This document shows positions 45,685 to 56,613 of a stretch of DNA of 64,000 nt, piece by piece (the stretch's first letter is position 1; each line of letters begins with the position of its first letter). The position numbers and the translations under genes are program-made. This stretch comes from Oidiodendron maius Zn (Eukaryota; Ascomycota; Leotiomycetes; Myxotrichaceae). The stretch lies in the NCBI GenBank assembly GCA_000827325.1, contig KN832878.1:1240001-1304000 (forward strand), in the 5' to 3' direction. A model generated the notes under the pieces. The model was not told where the DNA came from. It searched no databases and worked only from the letters and a program-made list of their open reading frames with translations.

Positions 45685-46814
45685 AAAGGCAGTATGAAAC
45701 CTGACCATGGATTAATGGAGTCTAGGGCGATTAGTTGAGGACCATAGATCACAACCTGCTTGGGCAGTCAGATTCATACCACAAAAAACAAATAAAACTC
45801 TATATGATTTTAGATTTACCCTAAACCCTATGTGGGTATCACCAAATATAAGTAGTTTCAGTTCCAAAGGGTTTTTCTTAATGCGTAATGCAGTTGGCAC
45901 CTCCTAGCACTGCTCTACTTACCCGTTAGGAGTTCTACGTGTACTCTTCTCTTGAATTTTTTCACTTTTTTTTTTCGCCATCTCCTCCCTTTATTCTCCA
46001 CTATATAGTCGAGACGCAATTTTGGTGTCCCAGACCCCTATTTATGAAGGCGGTGAGACAATACTTGAGGCCAACGCCTCCATGTATTGGCCGCCGCGTA
46101 ACTCATTATAGTATTAGGTCCAGGCCGTGAGGCATATTAAACAACCCATTCTTTGAATTTCGCAAGAGTAACTCCCTAAAGAAGGCAACGCATTAAGGCT
46201 AAACTCGGACAAAGAGCAATTAACTACTAACCCTAATAGGATATGTTTATCGCGGCTGCAATTCGATTCAATAGTTCAGTTCATATATATAAGCTAACTG
46301 TCAAACCCCATAGTAGAGCAGATTATCTCCCTTATGCCAGCCTTCTTATTCTCTTTTTGGTCAGGACTCCCGGCAGGCCAGTTTACTGGCACCCTTCCCA
46401 GTATATATAGGCAGTATGTTGAGTTTGCAGGAGCGTGTTTGGACAGACAGGTGAGGGTTTTCATTCATTTTACGGGATTTCCCTCTTATTTCTAGCCTAG
46501 TTAGAGGTTCCGCATGTGCAAGGAGTTGCACGGATCGGTATATTATAAATAATAATGAGAATATAATATGCACAACATCTTGTAAAGCTCATATAATGTC
46601 AAAGAATGGATTCCCATATACTAACGGGTTGCTGATATAATACGATATATTTACTTACCGGCTTAGAGACAAGAAAAAAACAGGGGCGTGGGGAGAACAA
46701 AAGAATATCCATTCTTTTCTTCCTTGGCGACTTGCTTTCACCTCGATATCAGATGGAAACATCGCCTGAAGTTGCGAGTTTATGGAGGCCCTGAGTAGAC
46801 CAGCTTGCACGAGA
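45685..46814. other. Intergenic region, AT-rich
   Basis: About 1.1 kb. Poly-T at 45957-45976 and AT-rich stretches. Nothing supported. Confidence 0.4.
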
Positions 46815-47165
46815 TTAGGCACACTGTATAATTACCTCCAGAATATCGGACGCATCACTACAAGGCTTCGAAACTCTAAACTCGGGCCCCTCCTCGCATC
46901 GTGTGGGCGCGTTACCGTCGCAGCTCAGCGATCCAATGCTCTTCTCATCAGCTGTGTACTCGCAATCAGTAAGTCCGCGAAAACTGAAAGGGCCCAAGCT
47001 CGGAGGGAAGAACGAGAACCTACCGCTGTTGCCATCCACAATTTTCTCAAGGTCGCAGATTGGAGGAACAAACACACCGCTAGTAATGTCAAATCTGGGC
47101 CAGTCGTAGCTTGCATCGCCATCTATGTCTTCTATCCCGTTCCTAGCAAACAGAACTGTCTCTAC
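46815..47165 (-). pseudogene. Cys-rich secreted-protein fragment (3' exon)
   Basis: Minus-strand frame with coding-like codon use, reading towards a stop at 46815. It contains FVPPICDLEKIVDGNSG, LTDCEYTADEKSIGSLSC, then further cysteines (PTRC, KPC) and ends IIQCA. The C-Y...GSLSC...C...C...C pattern resembles C-terminal tails of some fungal secreted proteins. Upstream the frame reaches a stop near 47173, where a splice acceptor (CCAG) could lie, but no 5' exon with a start or signal peptide could be found, so it is called a fragment. It abuts a plus-strand coding-like fragment starting near 47110. Confidence 0.4.
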
Positions 47166-47376
47166 TTTCTCTGCTCCTGGTTACTCTTATACACCTGATC
47201 TCGGCTCTCAGGGAAGCTACTACTCCCTTAATCCCGATACTATGCAGGAAGTCGCATGTACTGGGGTGTGCTGGTATGTCAACCATCACTCTTCTGAGTC
47301 ATTTCGTGAATTCTTGAATGAATTCAGAAACGGCGAAGGTGACGCCCTCTACGATCGATTTTACGACTCAAGATAA
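47110..47376 (+). pseudogene. Coding-like fragment of unknown family
   Basis: Plus-strand frame with strong coding-type third positions, from just after a TAG at 47107 to TAA at 47374. It contains YSYTPDLGSQGSYYSL, EVACTGVCWYVNHH and FREFLNEFRNGEGDALY. No family recognised. The same frame is open upstream of the TAG, but that part lies opposite the minus-strand Cys-rich fragment. It has no start or signal peptide of its own. Possibly the 3' part of a broken gene. Confidence 0.35.
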
Positions 47377-47497
47377 AAATAGACAATTCATGTTTAATAG
47401 AGTTATTACTATTGCACCTTATCTATCGAACAGTTGGACTGGCTACTAAGCTTGAAGAAGGGAAGTGGGTCGTGCCATGCGTTCTCAGGTTGTAATA

Positions 47498-48601
47498 TTA
47501 TTGAAATTCAGACTCTGTCCAATCCCACGGCAGTAATGCCTCTTCATTAATGATATAGCCATGTCGTGAAGCATTGCTCCCTGACTCCCGCATGTCTAAG
47601 GATGATTGTTTAACCATCCACTCCCGTAAATTGCTAAGGTCTCGACAAGTATGTACTTGATCGAAGTTCCCAACTGATGTATCCACGCTTTCGAAGCGAA
47701 TGGATGTCACAGGAGTAAGATCCATATGGCATTGAATTATTTGCCGAATGTGATTTAGACAGTGATCTGGTTTAAAATTTTCAATTATGTGGGACAATGC
47801 ACTCATATTTGACGCACCTATGTGAAGTCTTTTCACACGCTTTAACTCCTTTAAGGTGACATTGAAGTAATACTCGCTGTCCAGAACCTTGCGAACTTCG
47901 TTCTAAGCTAGATTAGCAACCCAATTATCACATAAAAGAGTCTACTTGCCACGCAGTGCAAAGTATGGAGCACATCTGGCCTGAAAGTTGCTTAGAAAAA
48001 CAAATTGAGCTTTCGTCGGGAAAGAAATACATGCCCCACAAACCCGGCATATTCTAGGGGATACCTTGAAGTAGTGCGCAGGGACTTTATATCGTCTTCG
48101 TTAATAGGAAAAGTCAGATGCTCTAATATGCCATTATCAATTTAAAAATCCGTTTTGCTTTCTAGAGTATACTTGCCTCCAATAAGAGCTTGCCATGCTT
48201 GATCAACTTCAGGGCCAGGCTCCCCAAAATATCTTACACCATCTCTACCTAGATCAATTTAAAGATGACCAGCTCTGTGTATGCCAAGGTTCCGCTAAAT
48301 TCAACTTCAACGAGGTTGATCGTAGAAATCAAAGGCCCTAGGATGATAAGATAGAAGATTTTTCCTTTTGGGCAGAATGCTCACCAAATTCAGTCACAAA
48401 GCCAGTCTCATATGTGCCATGCCGTTGCAAACGTATATAATACAGTGACTGAAATCCAAGAAGAAAGAGACAAATGGCAGAACAGATGCAAGGGACATTA
48501 CTAGATTTACGAGAATAACTCGAATTCTCATTTCTATTCTGCAGTTGTCTCAGTAGTTCTTCTTCTGACCACCTAATCTGTTGGTATTTGAGAGGAAACA
48601 T
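47498..48601 (-). pseudogene. UstYa-type (DUF3328) gene with one-base frameshift
   Basis: Exons complement(47498..47766, 47818..47902, 47950..47980, 48065..48122, 48177..48337, 48385..48601) would encode about 273 residues, the usual UstYa length. Residues about 38-58 form one membrane segment. Both hallmark motifs are present: HTLHC in the short fourth exon and, across the last junction, HIDHCLNHIRQ followed by CHMDLTP; a late VHTCRDLSNLREWM and an upstream YFGEPGPEVDQAW also fit. UstYa and UstYb catalyse oxidative cyclisation in the ustiloxin pathway, and related proteins occur in other fungal peptide clusters. Exon 48177..48337 lacks one base, near 48256, to keep frame. Introns 48176..48123 and 47949..47903 begin GCAAGT, not GT. 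Either a recent pseudogene or a base-call error. Confidence 0.7.
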
Positions 48602-49465
48602 TGGATTAAAACTCGTAACGTTGCTCAGAGTGTTGAATATTGGCCGTATCGTAAGTTGAATGATATCGCAGCACAGGTCTCCCCAACTCAAATCAAGTTT
48701 TGAACAGTTCAGGCCCTTGCGATTTCCAATCGTGTCAACCAGTACCTGCCCGCCTCGCCCTTCCTTTTATTAGGTCTGCAGATAGATGGGATGCGGAATA
48801 TTCGGTCCGATAACTATGGCCTTGCTGACGTGGGGATCGGCGATTAGTTTCATCCTCAGAAGTATGGGATATGAAGCCGAATGAAAAGGAATTTGGCTTT
48901 TCTGCCCCTGTTCGTCTCGAGTATCCTTTCTTGTTCTCCAGCTTCTATATGGCTTCAGAGCACAAAAATTCAGGAAAAGAATAGCGAGAAAGTATTAACA
49001 GAAACATATCACAATCGCAGGTGGTATGAGTGATAGGCCAATTCTCTCGCCCCCGAACAACCAGTTTGTCTCGTCATGCATCCTGTTCATAATATTCAGG
49101 CGATAATTTTACATTATATTTCGTTTCCATCTTCTATTTTACATTAATTTTCAGTCTCCAAATAATTTTTCCTTCCTGGTATGTATACCTCCGCTGCTGT
49201 GTGAACCGAAATGATAAATGGAAATTATTAAATGGTCGTCAAACAAACACTAACACCAGGACTAGCATGAAAGAAAGTTGCAATTAGCACCACGGCGCAC
49301 GATTATAAGTCAGATTGCACAGTTTATAAAAACAGCAGAATTGTTCATTTTATGTTCCTCTGCTAATCAAAATTAAGGTGGGAGGGAGAATGTCCCAAAT
49401 CAAGTTATATGATACATAAACTGATACGGCTTTTAGCTAGCCCAGCGTTTCACGGCTGGTATCCC
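48602..49465. promoter_or_regulatory. Shared divergent promoter region
   Basis: 864 bp between the UstYa-type gene (leftward) and the HxxHC membrane-protein gene (rightward). AT-rich at 49090-49400, with no specific regulator site recognised. Divergent arrangement allows co-regulation. Confidence 0.4.
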
Positions 49466-50062
49466 ATGTACGTACCGCTTGCTACCAACGAACCTCCCGA
49501 GCCTCAGCAGGAGCGAAGGCGATGGCGGGAACTTGCCTCCTGTATACAGACATATACAATTATTCGCCACTTCGCCCTTCTCAGTCTTATGGCTGTATTA
49601 TTAGCCCTAGTTGTCGTCTTCAGATCCAACCTCAATTTCGAAACGCACAACTGTGGTGGATCACCGCGGGAAGCTCGAAGTCTTGGCTGCCACTATGAAA
49701 TGAATTCTTTGAGACGGGTTCCAGAAGAATGCTACAATCCGGAGCTTGATAAGGCTTTCGAAGAAAAATACAGCTTCAAGTACTATAATGATTCGCATGG
49801 GACAGTTGAAATTGACAAGGAGATAGTTGCTCAAGGAGAGACGGATTATCTCTACGTTAATTGGGAATATCACCTGACACACTGCCTTTTCGCATTCCGA
49901 AAACTGTACGACTCAGCCGTGGAAGGGGGTGTAAGGAAGAAACTCGATTCGAGTGTTAGGAATCTTCAACATTTCAACCACTGCCTTGAAATAATGATGG
50001 ATCGTAACAAATCGCTAAATGCAGTCCAAACCATCGTCACGATGTCGTTTGAATCTTGTTAA
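49466..50062 (+). CDS. Single-pass membrane protein with YHLTHC / HFNHC motifs
   Basis: Single-exon gene; the ATG at 49466 gives 198 residues (an in-frame ATG at 49409 would give 217). A polar, Arg-rich N-terminus is followed by one hydrophobic segment (about residues 37-53), then CGGSPREARSLGCHYEMN, a strip with VPEECYNPELDKAF, WEYHLTHCLFAFRKLY and finally HFNHCLEIM. The CG..P.EAR..GC....YH..HC...H..HC layout marks a large uncharacterised fungal family often seen in secondary-metabolite loci; its paired HxxHC motifs recall UstYa/DUF3328, suggesting a related metal-dependent chemistry (inference). It is divergent from a UstYa-type gene 864 bp away, strengthening the idea of shared function. 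The gene looks intact. Confidence 0.75.
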   Translation: MYVPLATNEPPEPQQERRRWRELASCIQTYTIIRHFALLSLMAVLLALVVVFRSNLNFETHNCGGSPREARSLGCHYEMNSLRRVPEECYNPELDKAFEEKYSFKYYNDSHGTVEIDKEIVAQGETDYLYVNWEYHLTHCLFAFRKLYDSAVEGGVRKKLDSSVRNLQHFNHCLEIMMDRNKSLNAVQTIVTMSFESC

Positions 50063-50878
50063 ATTGTGAATAATGTTAGATCCAGTTCAAAATTCGGCCC
50101 TACATTCGTACCAGAGTGTGAATATTGCAGAAAAGGTGTTAGGCATTTGCAAAATTTACAGCATAAGAGTAGTATACCATACCATGTTCCTTCGATGAGA
50201 CACATTTGTAGACGCAAATTTAACAAACACAGTGAACGAGAATAAGGAGGGTTTAGACAGAAGGTTTGTACTCAAGCCACAGAACACCAATGGGTCACTT
50301 TCGACGGGTCCAACAGGTCCATTTTATCTAACAGTGGTAATTTCGCATTCCAAAACTCTCCGTCATATATACTAAGCAGTCAGGATTTCTAGCAGAGCGG
50401 ATAGAACCGCGCTGGGGCGTGTAACGCGAGCTCTAAAAACCTCATGTCACTAATTGCTGCATCGATTTTGTAATAATATTACTGGGATACTACTAGATAA
50501 CTCGATAGTGGTGAGTAAGTGAATCAATGCAAAGTAGTGCCAAGTTAGTAAGTTGCCGTTTACAGCTCAGACTAATCGTTGACTCGCTTAAACAAGTCTC
50601 CTTCACTGCAATTGTAACGGCTAAATTCAGCTCCACGCACTCTGCCTGCTTGGTCGCTGACCTCGGCTCGCTGCTGACCTCGTCTCGCCACTTGGCATCG
50701 GACCTGGTACTCCTCAGCTGTAGATTCGAACTGTTACAGGAGAGGACAGAACAGGACAGAACCGGGCAGTGTGAAGCTCTATACGAGGCACGGGCGGCGT
50801 GCGTCTGACTATACCGCGGAGCCTTCAGTGCAGTCTGTCTTACCATCAATATACGACGAAGTACCCTCAAGCCCAATT

Positions 50879-50906
50879 ACTATAGTCACAATACTATAGT
50901 CACAAA
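50879..50906. repeat. 14-bp tandem repeat
   Basis: ACTATAGTCACAAT followed at once by ACTATAGTCACAAA (one mismatch). The unit has internal symmetry around ACTATAGT. Confidence 0.7.
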
Positions 50907-51180
50907 TGTGAAATCTGACCCATTATTAGCTAGATCAAACTTTCTTATCTTAACATTGCTTATACAATAGATAGCAAGCTATACTAGTATAAGCAATATT
51001 TCATGACGCTATAAATATCTGAAGAGGCTTAGAGAGGACCTACTATTCGGAGATTGCTTTTGGTCAGTACGAGGTATATCAGCTTAGAATACCTTCATAG
51101 TGCAATTTAAATGCTCATATCAGCTTAGAATGGCGAAGTTAATATAGTCATATCGTTTTGTCCGTTTACTAATCGCGAAC

Positions 51181-51190
51181 TATATAAATA
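51181..51190 (+). promoter_or_regulatory. TATA box of small secreted protein gene
   Basis: TATATAAATA, about 80 bp upstream of the ATG at 51262. Confidence 0.5.
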
Positions 51191-51261
51191 TGTGTCTTCC
51201 AGTTCTACATTTCACAAATCAGTCAACTCACAACATTGCAAGTCTCACAGTATAGCAGAAA

Positions 51262-51814
51262 ATGCAGTTTTCGACCGTCACAATTGCAGCATTGGTTGCG
51301 ACAACCTCTGTATTTGCGCTTCCAAATTCTACTCCTCACGATAAACATGCTGAGGCGGGGGTATATTTCTGCACGGTACATCCTAATACCCATTCAATCT
51401 GAATGTAATCCAATAAAAATAACCACAGGACGAGGGGTGGGGCCCTCCGTGTAAACATGCTGTTGTGCCGTTCAATCAGTGCAGTACGTGTTCTCTCCAT
51501 CCGAGACCAGTTACCACTGTCTCCACTTGAGAGTCATTACTGACATATTTAGTCAACCTAAGTACTTTGAACGATAAAGTCACCTCTGTGGGACCAGATC
51601 CTGGTTCTGTTTGCAACTTCTTCAAGTTAGTCTTTCTTAGTGCTCTTTATAAGGTGTTGAGATTTTACTGATCGCATTTGTGCTATGTAGTGACTTCAAT
51701 TGTCAAGGAACACAGCTCACGGGGCTCATAACACCCGGATTCAATAACTTAGCTGCCGTGTACAATGGTGTCTTTAATGATGCAATTAGCAGCTACTTTT
51801 GTGAGGTATCTTAA
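51262..51814 (+). CDS. Small secreted six-cysteine protein, beta/gamma-crystallin-like
   Basis: Four small exons, 51262..51375, 51429..51483, 51553..51625 and 51691..51814, in consistent phase give 121 residues. Residues 1-19 are a signal peptide (ending VFA before LPNST). The mature chain has six cysteines in a pattern GVYFC...PPCKH...QC...VCNFF...NCQG...YFC, and the strand/turn layout with a repeated VYFC-type motif resembles small fungal secreted proteins of beta/gamma-crystallin-like fold. Function unknown; relatives are abundant in secretomes, and roles in defence or host interaction are only proposed. The first donor (GTACAT) is weak but gives the only frame that continues the cysteine pattern. 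No ORF caller would show this gene whole because exons are short. Confidence 0.72.
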
Positions 51815-53441
51815 TGCATAGGAGGATGAGATCAGAGCAAAGCGGCTGCTAAGGCACTGGATGCGTCTTGTCGAGTGTTTAGTTTTTCAACAATGCTTTA
51901 ACATCATACTTTTAAACAGAAAATTATATTGGTTTTTGTATCAGTTTGGGCCCACTTGTGCAGAAATACGCAGTATTTTAATCATAGATACGACAAAGTA
52001 TAGGAGTGTCCTTTGTGCGGTCGCCAAGGAACCAGCCTCCTACTTCTAATGCCGGAGAGGGGTTGGCAATAAGTCTGGTGTCGATAAAAACTTCTTGCTT
52101 AACTTAGATACTCCTTCCGTTAGTGAGGGGCGATTTAAACACTCTCTTTGTGACACACCCTCCTCAGCCTTCTCGGATTCGACTAACCAATTCGACAACG
52201 GGTAGACTTCAATTCGTAGTATATTTACCTCGAGCCGCTCCGTGGTGCTAATTGTCAGTTAGGATATAGCGAGGCTATAGCAGCTGCTACAGGCTCAGAT
52301 AAGCTTAGTCCCGGGGATGCTTTTTGTGGCTTGCTTATTGGCTAACCAATGCTGTCATTTTCTTCTTCAGTAGTCTACAACTAATACAACAACAACTCCA
52401 TCACTTCTTCCATCCACCCATTTATCTTTTGATACCTACGTTGACCCAGCGTGTCTGATGCTTATCATTATTGTTCTGCCTTATATAGCAGGGCCAATCC
52501 TGGTAGCAGTAGTCGCTGAATATAGATCGCTGCAGACCAGTAAAAAGCAATAACCCTTGTGTCGTCGGGATGTCGAGCCATTCCCGGTATGACAGAGAAC
52601 ACCAGAATAGTAGACGAGTAAACTAGATCTGGGTCGTCCATCAGCCAAGGCGTCTGCACAAAAAAAAAGATACCAAGGCGGGAGGTGAGCTCCGCCAGCT
52701 TATTAGTTACGGGAGTATCGGTGTCGGGATGCATTGACGTTCACTGCAGTCAAGAATCAAGCCCCCCTTATCCTCCTCTTTATCCACTTCGTTAGTGAAA
52801 TTATCATCCATTGTGCTCCTATCTGCTCTCTCGGTTCTAGTTTCAACTTCGTCTTCCGCTTTAGTTTCATCAATTGTTTATCATCGTCTGCCTCTTTTTC
52901 TGTGTGTTCAAAAACCCTAATCTCTATCATTATTGCTAGAACGTCGTTCTTCATCTCGCGCATTCCCACGATTGTCTCTTATATCATCCCAGGCGTCGTC
53001 CTCTTACACCTTCCTTAGTTCATCTAGCTGTCCTCTGTAAAGTAAATCCCTAACGCTGATTAACGCACAGTTGGAGTCACGTTGTACGCTATCCCGAGTT
53101 AAGCCAGCAGATTATCAGGTATCCCGTACGAAGCATGGTCTCCTCGCATCTGTCTAAGGCACAGCCCAGAGCTGCAAAATATGTATCGAGGATAATGCAT
53201 AGCCTATTTCAAGCTATATGGCAAGGGATATAAATGACGATGTTGTAAATGTTAAAGTTATGATAAGGTATGCGGGCAGGTCGTATTCAAATATCAAGGC
53301 GAAAATTCTAACTGACTTATTGGCATATTCTGAATCCTGTGCCACATATGTCCTTGAGGTCTAGTCAAGACGCTTCAAATATAGTAGTATACTGCTAATA
53401 TTATACTATTACCAGACACTGCCTAGACCATCTTTTCCCCT
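51815..53441. other. Intergenic region with decayed coding-like stretches
   Basis: About 1.6 kb. On the minus strand, 52468-52734 (88 codons) and neighbouring Lys/Glu/Asp-rich frames at 52757-53000 look like remains of coding DNA, but no family is recognisable. A mariner-like TACTCCTTCCGTTAG sequence at about 52108 has no partner I can find. Confidence 0.35.
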
Positions 53442-55333
53442 TCACGCCAAAAGAATTTGAATCCACATGCTCTGCATAGCTGCTACACAATCCAAGTCCC
53501 CTGTCTCTGTATCCCATATCTTCCAACACTTCTCAACCACCTGAAAAGCTCTCCAAAAGCTCCCAAGTAGACACCAGTCCATGTCTGCTGAAGTGGCGAG
53601 ATCTCTGAAGAAATCTCGCTGTTCTCCGAGTGCCATGCAGGCCGCAACATAAAATGGCCATGCCAAGCTTCCCACCAGCTTGATACTTGGAAGCTTTTTG
53701 AAATAGTATATCGTATCGTTCACGCTCTGCTGAATTTCCGGCAGCTTTGCGCGGCGGCCTGACACCGCAAGATGGAGATAGATTTGGACAGAAGATGCAA
53801 ATATACTGGTGACAAACTCAACACTCCCAGGGTTTACACCAAATAGCGCGGGGTCAAACCCAGGCTCATCTAGAGCGCCCGAATTATATTGGCGGCCTTT
53901 CAAGATAGCTTCCTCGATTTGATGTACGCGTCTCGTCAGCTCTATTTTACTCAGATAGCCATGTTGCCGCGACTGCCTCTTCCAGTGATCCAGCTTTAAT
54001 ATCCTCAAGATGATGATAATAACCCAGTTTTCACAGCCCATCACGGTTTCTAATCGTATCTTTCCATCTGTCAGGAGACATTCATAGGCTTCTCGCAGTG
54101 TAGGATTCCAACTTGTGGAAACACCGGAAATAACATCAAGCCAAATGAATGTCCCAGTAAGAAGATTCATGGTCATTTGCTCGGGTAAAGGAGGTGACGA
54201 ACAAATCTTTGCAATGAGATCCGGTAGTAGAGATAGGCCGGCTTGTAAGTGCAAGCGCCAATGACTCGTTCCGCCCTTAAAGAGCTATCAAAATTACAAG
54301 TTAGTATACACTACTAATCAACTATAGACGGCTTCATTCTACTTACTTCAATCGAGATAAGCATGAAGATGCAAGCAAGAATTTCAATCATCTTGGGGAT
54401 CGACGAATCGTGGGTCGTACGGAAGTCCATAACATATTGCTGCAAACCTTGAAGTGCCGGTGCAAGATACCTTGGTAATGTATCATAATTGACGTTTCCT
54501 CTTACCATCATGGGCTTTTCTTTCAATGACTGCAGATGGAGTGCGCTTAGCCCCAGTGCTGCATGATACATAGGTTTCGTTTGTGTTAAAAGCGAAAGAA
54601 GCCAGCCTCTTCCACTATCAGCTACAGAAGGGCGATAGAAGGGAAATTGAAGGTAGAAGACGTGATCTAAGTAGTGCATCAACAAGTAGGCCTCACTCGT
54701 TGTGAGGTCATCTGGCAATAAACAAGTATTGTACCAAGTTTCCGGTACTGTGGTGGACTTTCTCGTTGCTCCACGAGGCGAATTCTGCAATGATTGAAAC
54801 TGCTGTCGATTTTCGCAGTAATTCTGGTCACTGTCGCAAGACTTTGTAGATTGCTTGGCCTTGTTACTGAATACCTCTGAATCGAATGCACTCCAGTCAA
54901 CGATGTCGGCATAGGAGGCAGAGGAGTTATTGTCAAAGGTATCTATTGTTACCTTCCGAGTTATCTCGTTTCTCATGCTCCGAAACCTTATGTCAAATGA
55001 TTGAGAATGAGAGTTGTTAATTGTATTCGTCTGAAGATTGAAGGCTGGCGGCATCTCAGGATGTCCGGCTTCTGAAACCCGTATCCCGGAGACTCTCCTC
55101 AGTCGCTTTCGATGATAAAACTCCCTCACGGCAAGTTTAAACTCCTCAGCCCGTTGTTTCTCCTGCGTAGAGGCATCCATCCAATCCGGCTTGGGACCAT
55201 ATCCTGCGCAAATTAACTCCAGTGAGTTGCAATTATGGCAAGTTGGACGTGTCTCATCGCATTTTTTCCTTCGAGCCCGACAAGTCCAACAACCTCCGAT
55301 ACTTCGCCCTGCTTTTTCCATGTTTTCTGCCAA
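53442..55333 (-). CDS. Zn2Cys6 transcription factor, acr-2-like
   Basis: Exons complement(53442..54284, 54347..55333) with a 62-nt phase-0 intron encode 609 residues. The zinc cluster is at the N-terminus: cysteines 15, 18, 25, 32, 35 and 42 in GGCWTCRARRKKCDETRPTC context, followed by GYGPKPDWMD, a combination typical of regulators annotated after Neurospora acriflavine sensitivity gene acr-2. The C-terminal two thirds is a Fungal_trans_2-like helical domain (LLMHYLDHVFYLQFPFY, GLSALHLQSL). Nuclear regulator, target unknown. It is divergent from another Zn2Cys6 regulator at 56614, with about 1.3 kb between them. The start is the only ATG before the cluster. Confidence 0.9.
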
Positions 55334-56172
55334 GGGTGTTTAAACGGGCGGGACAAGGGTCGCTAACATGATAGCGCAAAACAGATATATATAGATAGGG
55401 CTCAAGGCCAATGTTGAGTGTATATTGCTAAACTCTTTCAAAGCTTCAAAGTTTCTGACTGCCGCTGTGAATAAATTTCTGGCACCAGCCATATTTTTAT
55501 TATTCAAGGGTACCGCATATAAATTTTGTTTTCCCGAATAAAACCTGCCTGCAAAAGAAATAGGCTACTAAACTCCTGGTCTAGTTAGTGATTTCAAAAC
55601 TCAAAACCAAACAGTTGGCTGCCTGCCATCACGTAAGCTCACTTTTATGGTTAAGTTACAGTCGTCCTACGTACAATTTGGGTTATGCAGTGAGGCTTAC
55701 TAATAGCGAGTAATTGGCTTTCGTAGGACTAGGTTCGGTTTGGAACGAACTCATAATGACTCGACGGCGTGGTATAGTCATCAAATCGGGCGAGTCACTA
55801 ATCATGATCTTCACTCTCTATCTTGTTAGGACCAGAAGCCAATCAAGTTCTTCATTATGGTTGCGTGACACTTAGCAAAGCTAGGGTCCGATCAAGTTAG
55901 TTCTCACCTTCCAGATCGATCTGATCCTTGCCGTATTGACACCAGCTCGCACTCAGTGCTTCATGGTTCTATTAGTGACTTGACCTGTTACTTCAGGAAG
56001 CCTCAAGCCATGTCGGCTCTTTTTGATAGAGACGGACATATTAAAGTCGCGACATACAGTAAGATGCAAAACCGGCTTCAGCCCAAACTTTCCATAAATG
56101 CCTTCGTACTTCTTAGCTTGCTGAGAGAAGAGGGGGTTTCGAAGAGCTTACCTGAAACTTTGGGGGCCAAAA

Positions 56173-56232
56173 CCCGGACATAAATTAGTCCACCCGGATA
56201 TAAACTAGTCCACCCGGACATAAATTGGTCCA
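56173..56232. repeat. Three tandem 20-bp units (CCCGGACATAAATTAGTCCA type)
   Basis: Three copies in a row; the three variable positions are all transitions. Units 1 and 3 carry GGAC-N8-GTCC, a short inverted pair, which could be a protein-binding array or the edge of a mobile element. Confidence 0.8.
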
Positions 56233-56454
56233 CCTGGGTTAAAAAATATACTTTGGGGTTGGGCAATCCACTGAATTAGGTGCCGATTACATAAGCAATT
56301 TCTGTCTCAACCTGAGATTTGGGGGAAGTTGACTCGATTGAAGGTGTAAAACTAGACAAGAAGGGTGGCTTTAAATACATGACTCTTGCTGACATAAAGA
56401 CACGTGATAGCAGGTTGACATTCTGACACGCCCGCCGTTAAGTTAACTATACTC

Positions 56455-56484
56455 GCACCCCCTCCCTTGGCACCCCCTCCCTTG
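56455..56484. repeat. 15-bp tandem duplication, C-rich
   Basis: GCACCCCCTCCCTTG twice without mismatch, in the promoter of the rightward Zn2Cys6 gene. Confidence 0.8.
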
Positions 56485-56613
56485 GCAGAGACGCGCCGCA
56501 TCGAAGTTCCTCACATTTGTTTACTAGCTTTCACTTCTTCAGCATTTGTAGAAGAACTTATCCGATTCCAGGCTCAAACCACTCTCCATCGAATATTTTG
56601 CCTACTCCCAGAG

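Larger units (their letters stand above)
50063..51261. other. Intergenic region with short repeats
   Basis: About 1.2 kb. Contains a 14-bp tandem repeat (50879-50906), a GGACAGAAC doublet near 50743-50760, and two ATATCAGCTTAGAAT copies near 51076 and 51117. A TATATAAATA box at 51181 serves the next gene. Confidence 0.45.
55334..56613. promoter_or_regulatory. Divergent promoter region between two Zn2Cys6 genes
   Basis: 1280 bp. It contains three tandem 20-bp units (56173-56232) and a 15-bp C-rich tandem pair (56455-56484) about 130-160 bp before the rightward ATG. Confidence 0.45.
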
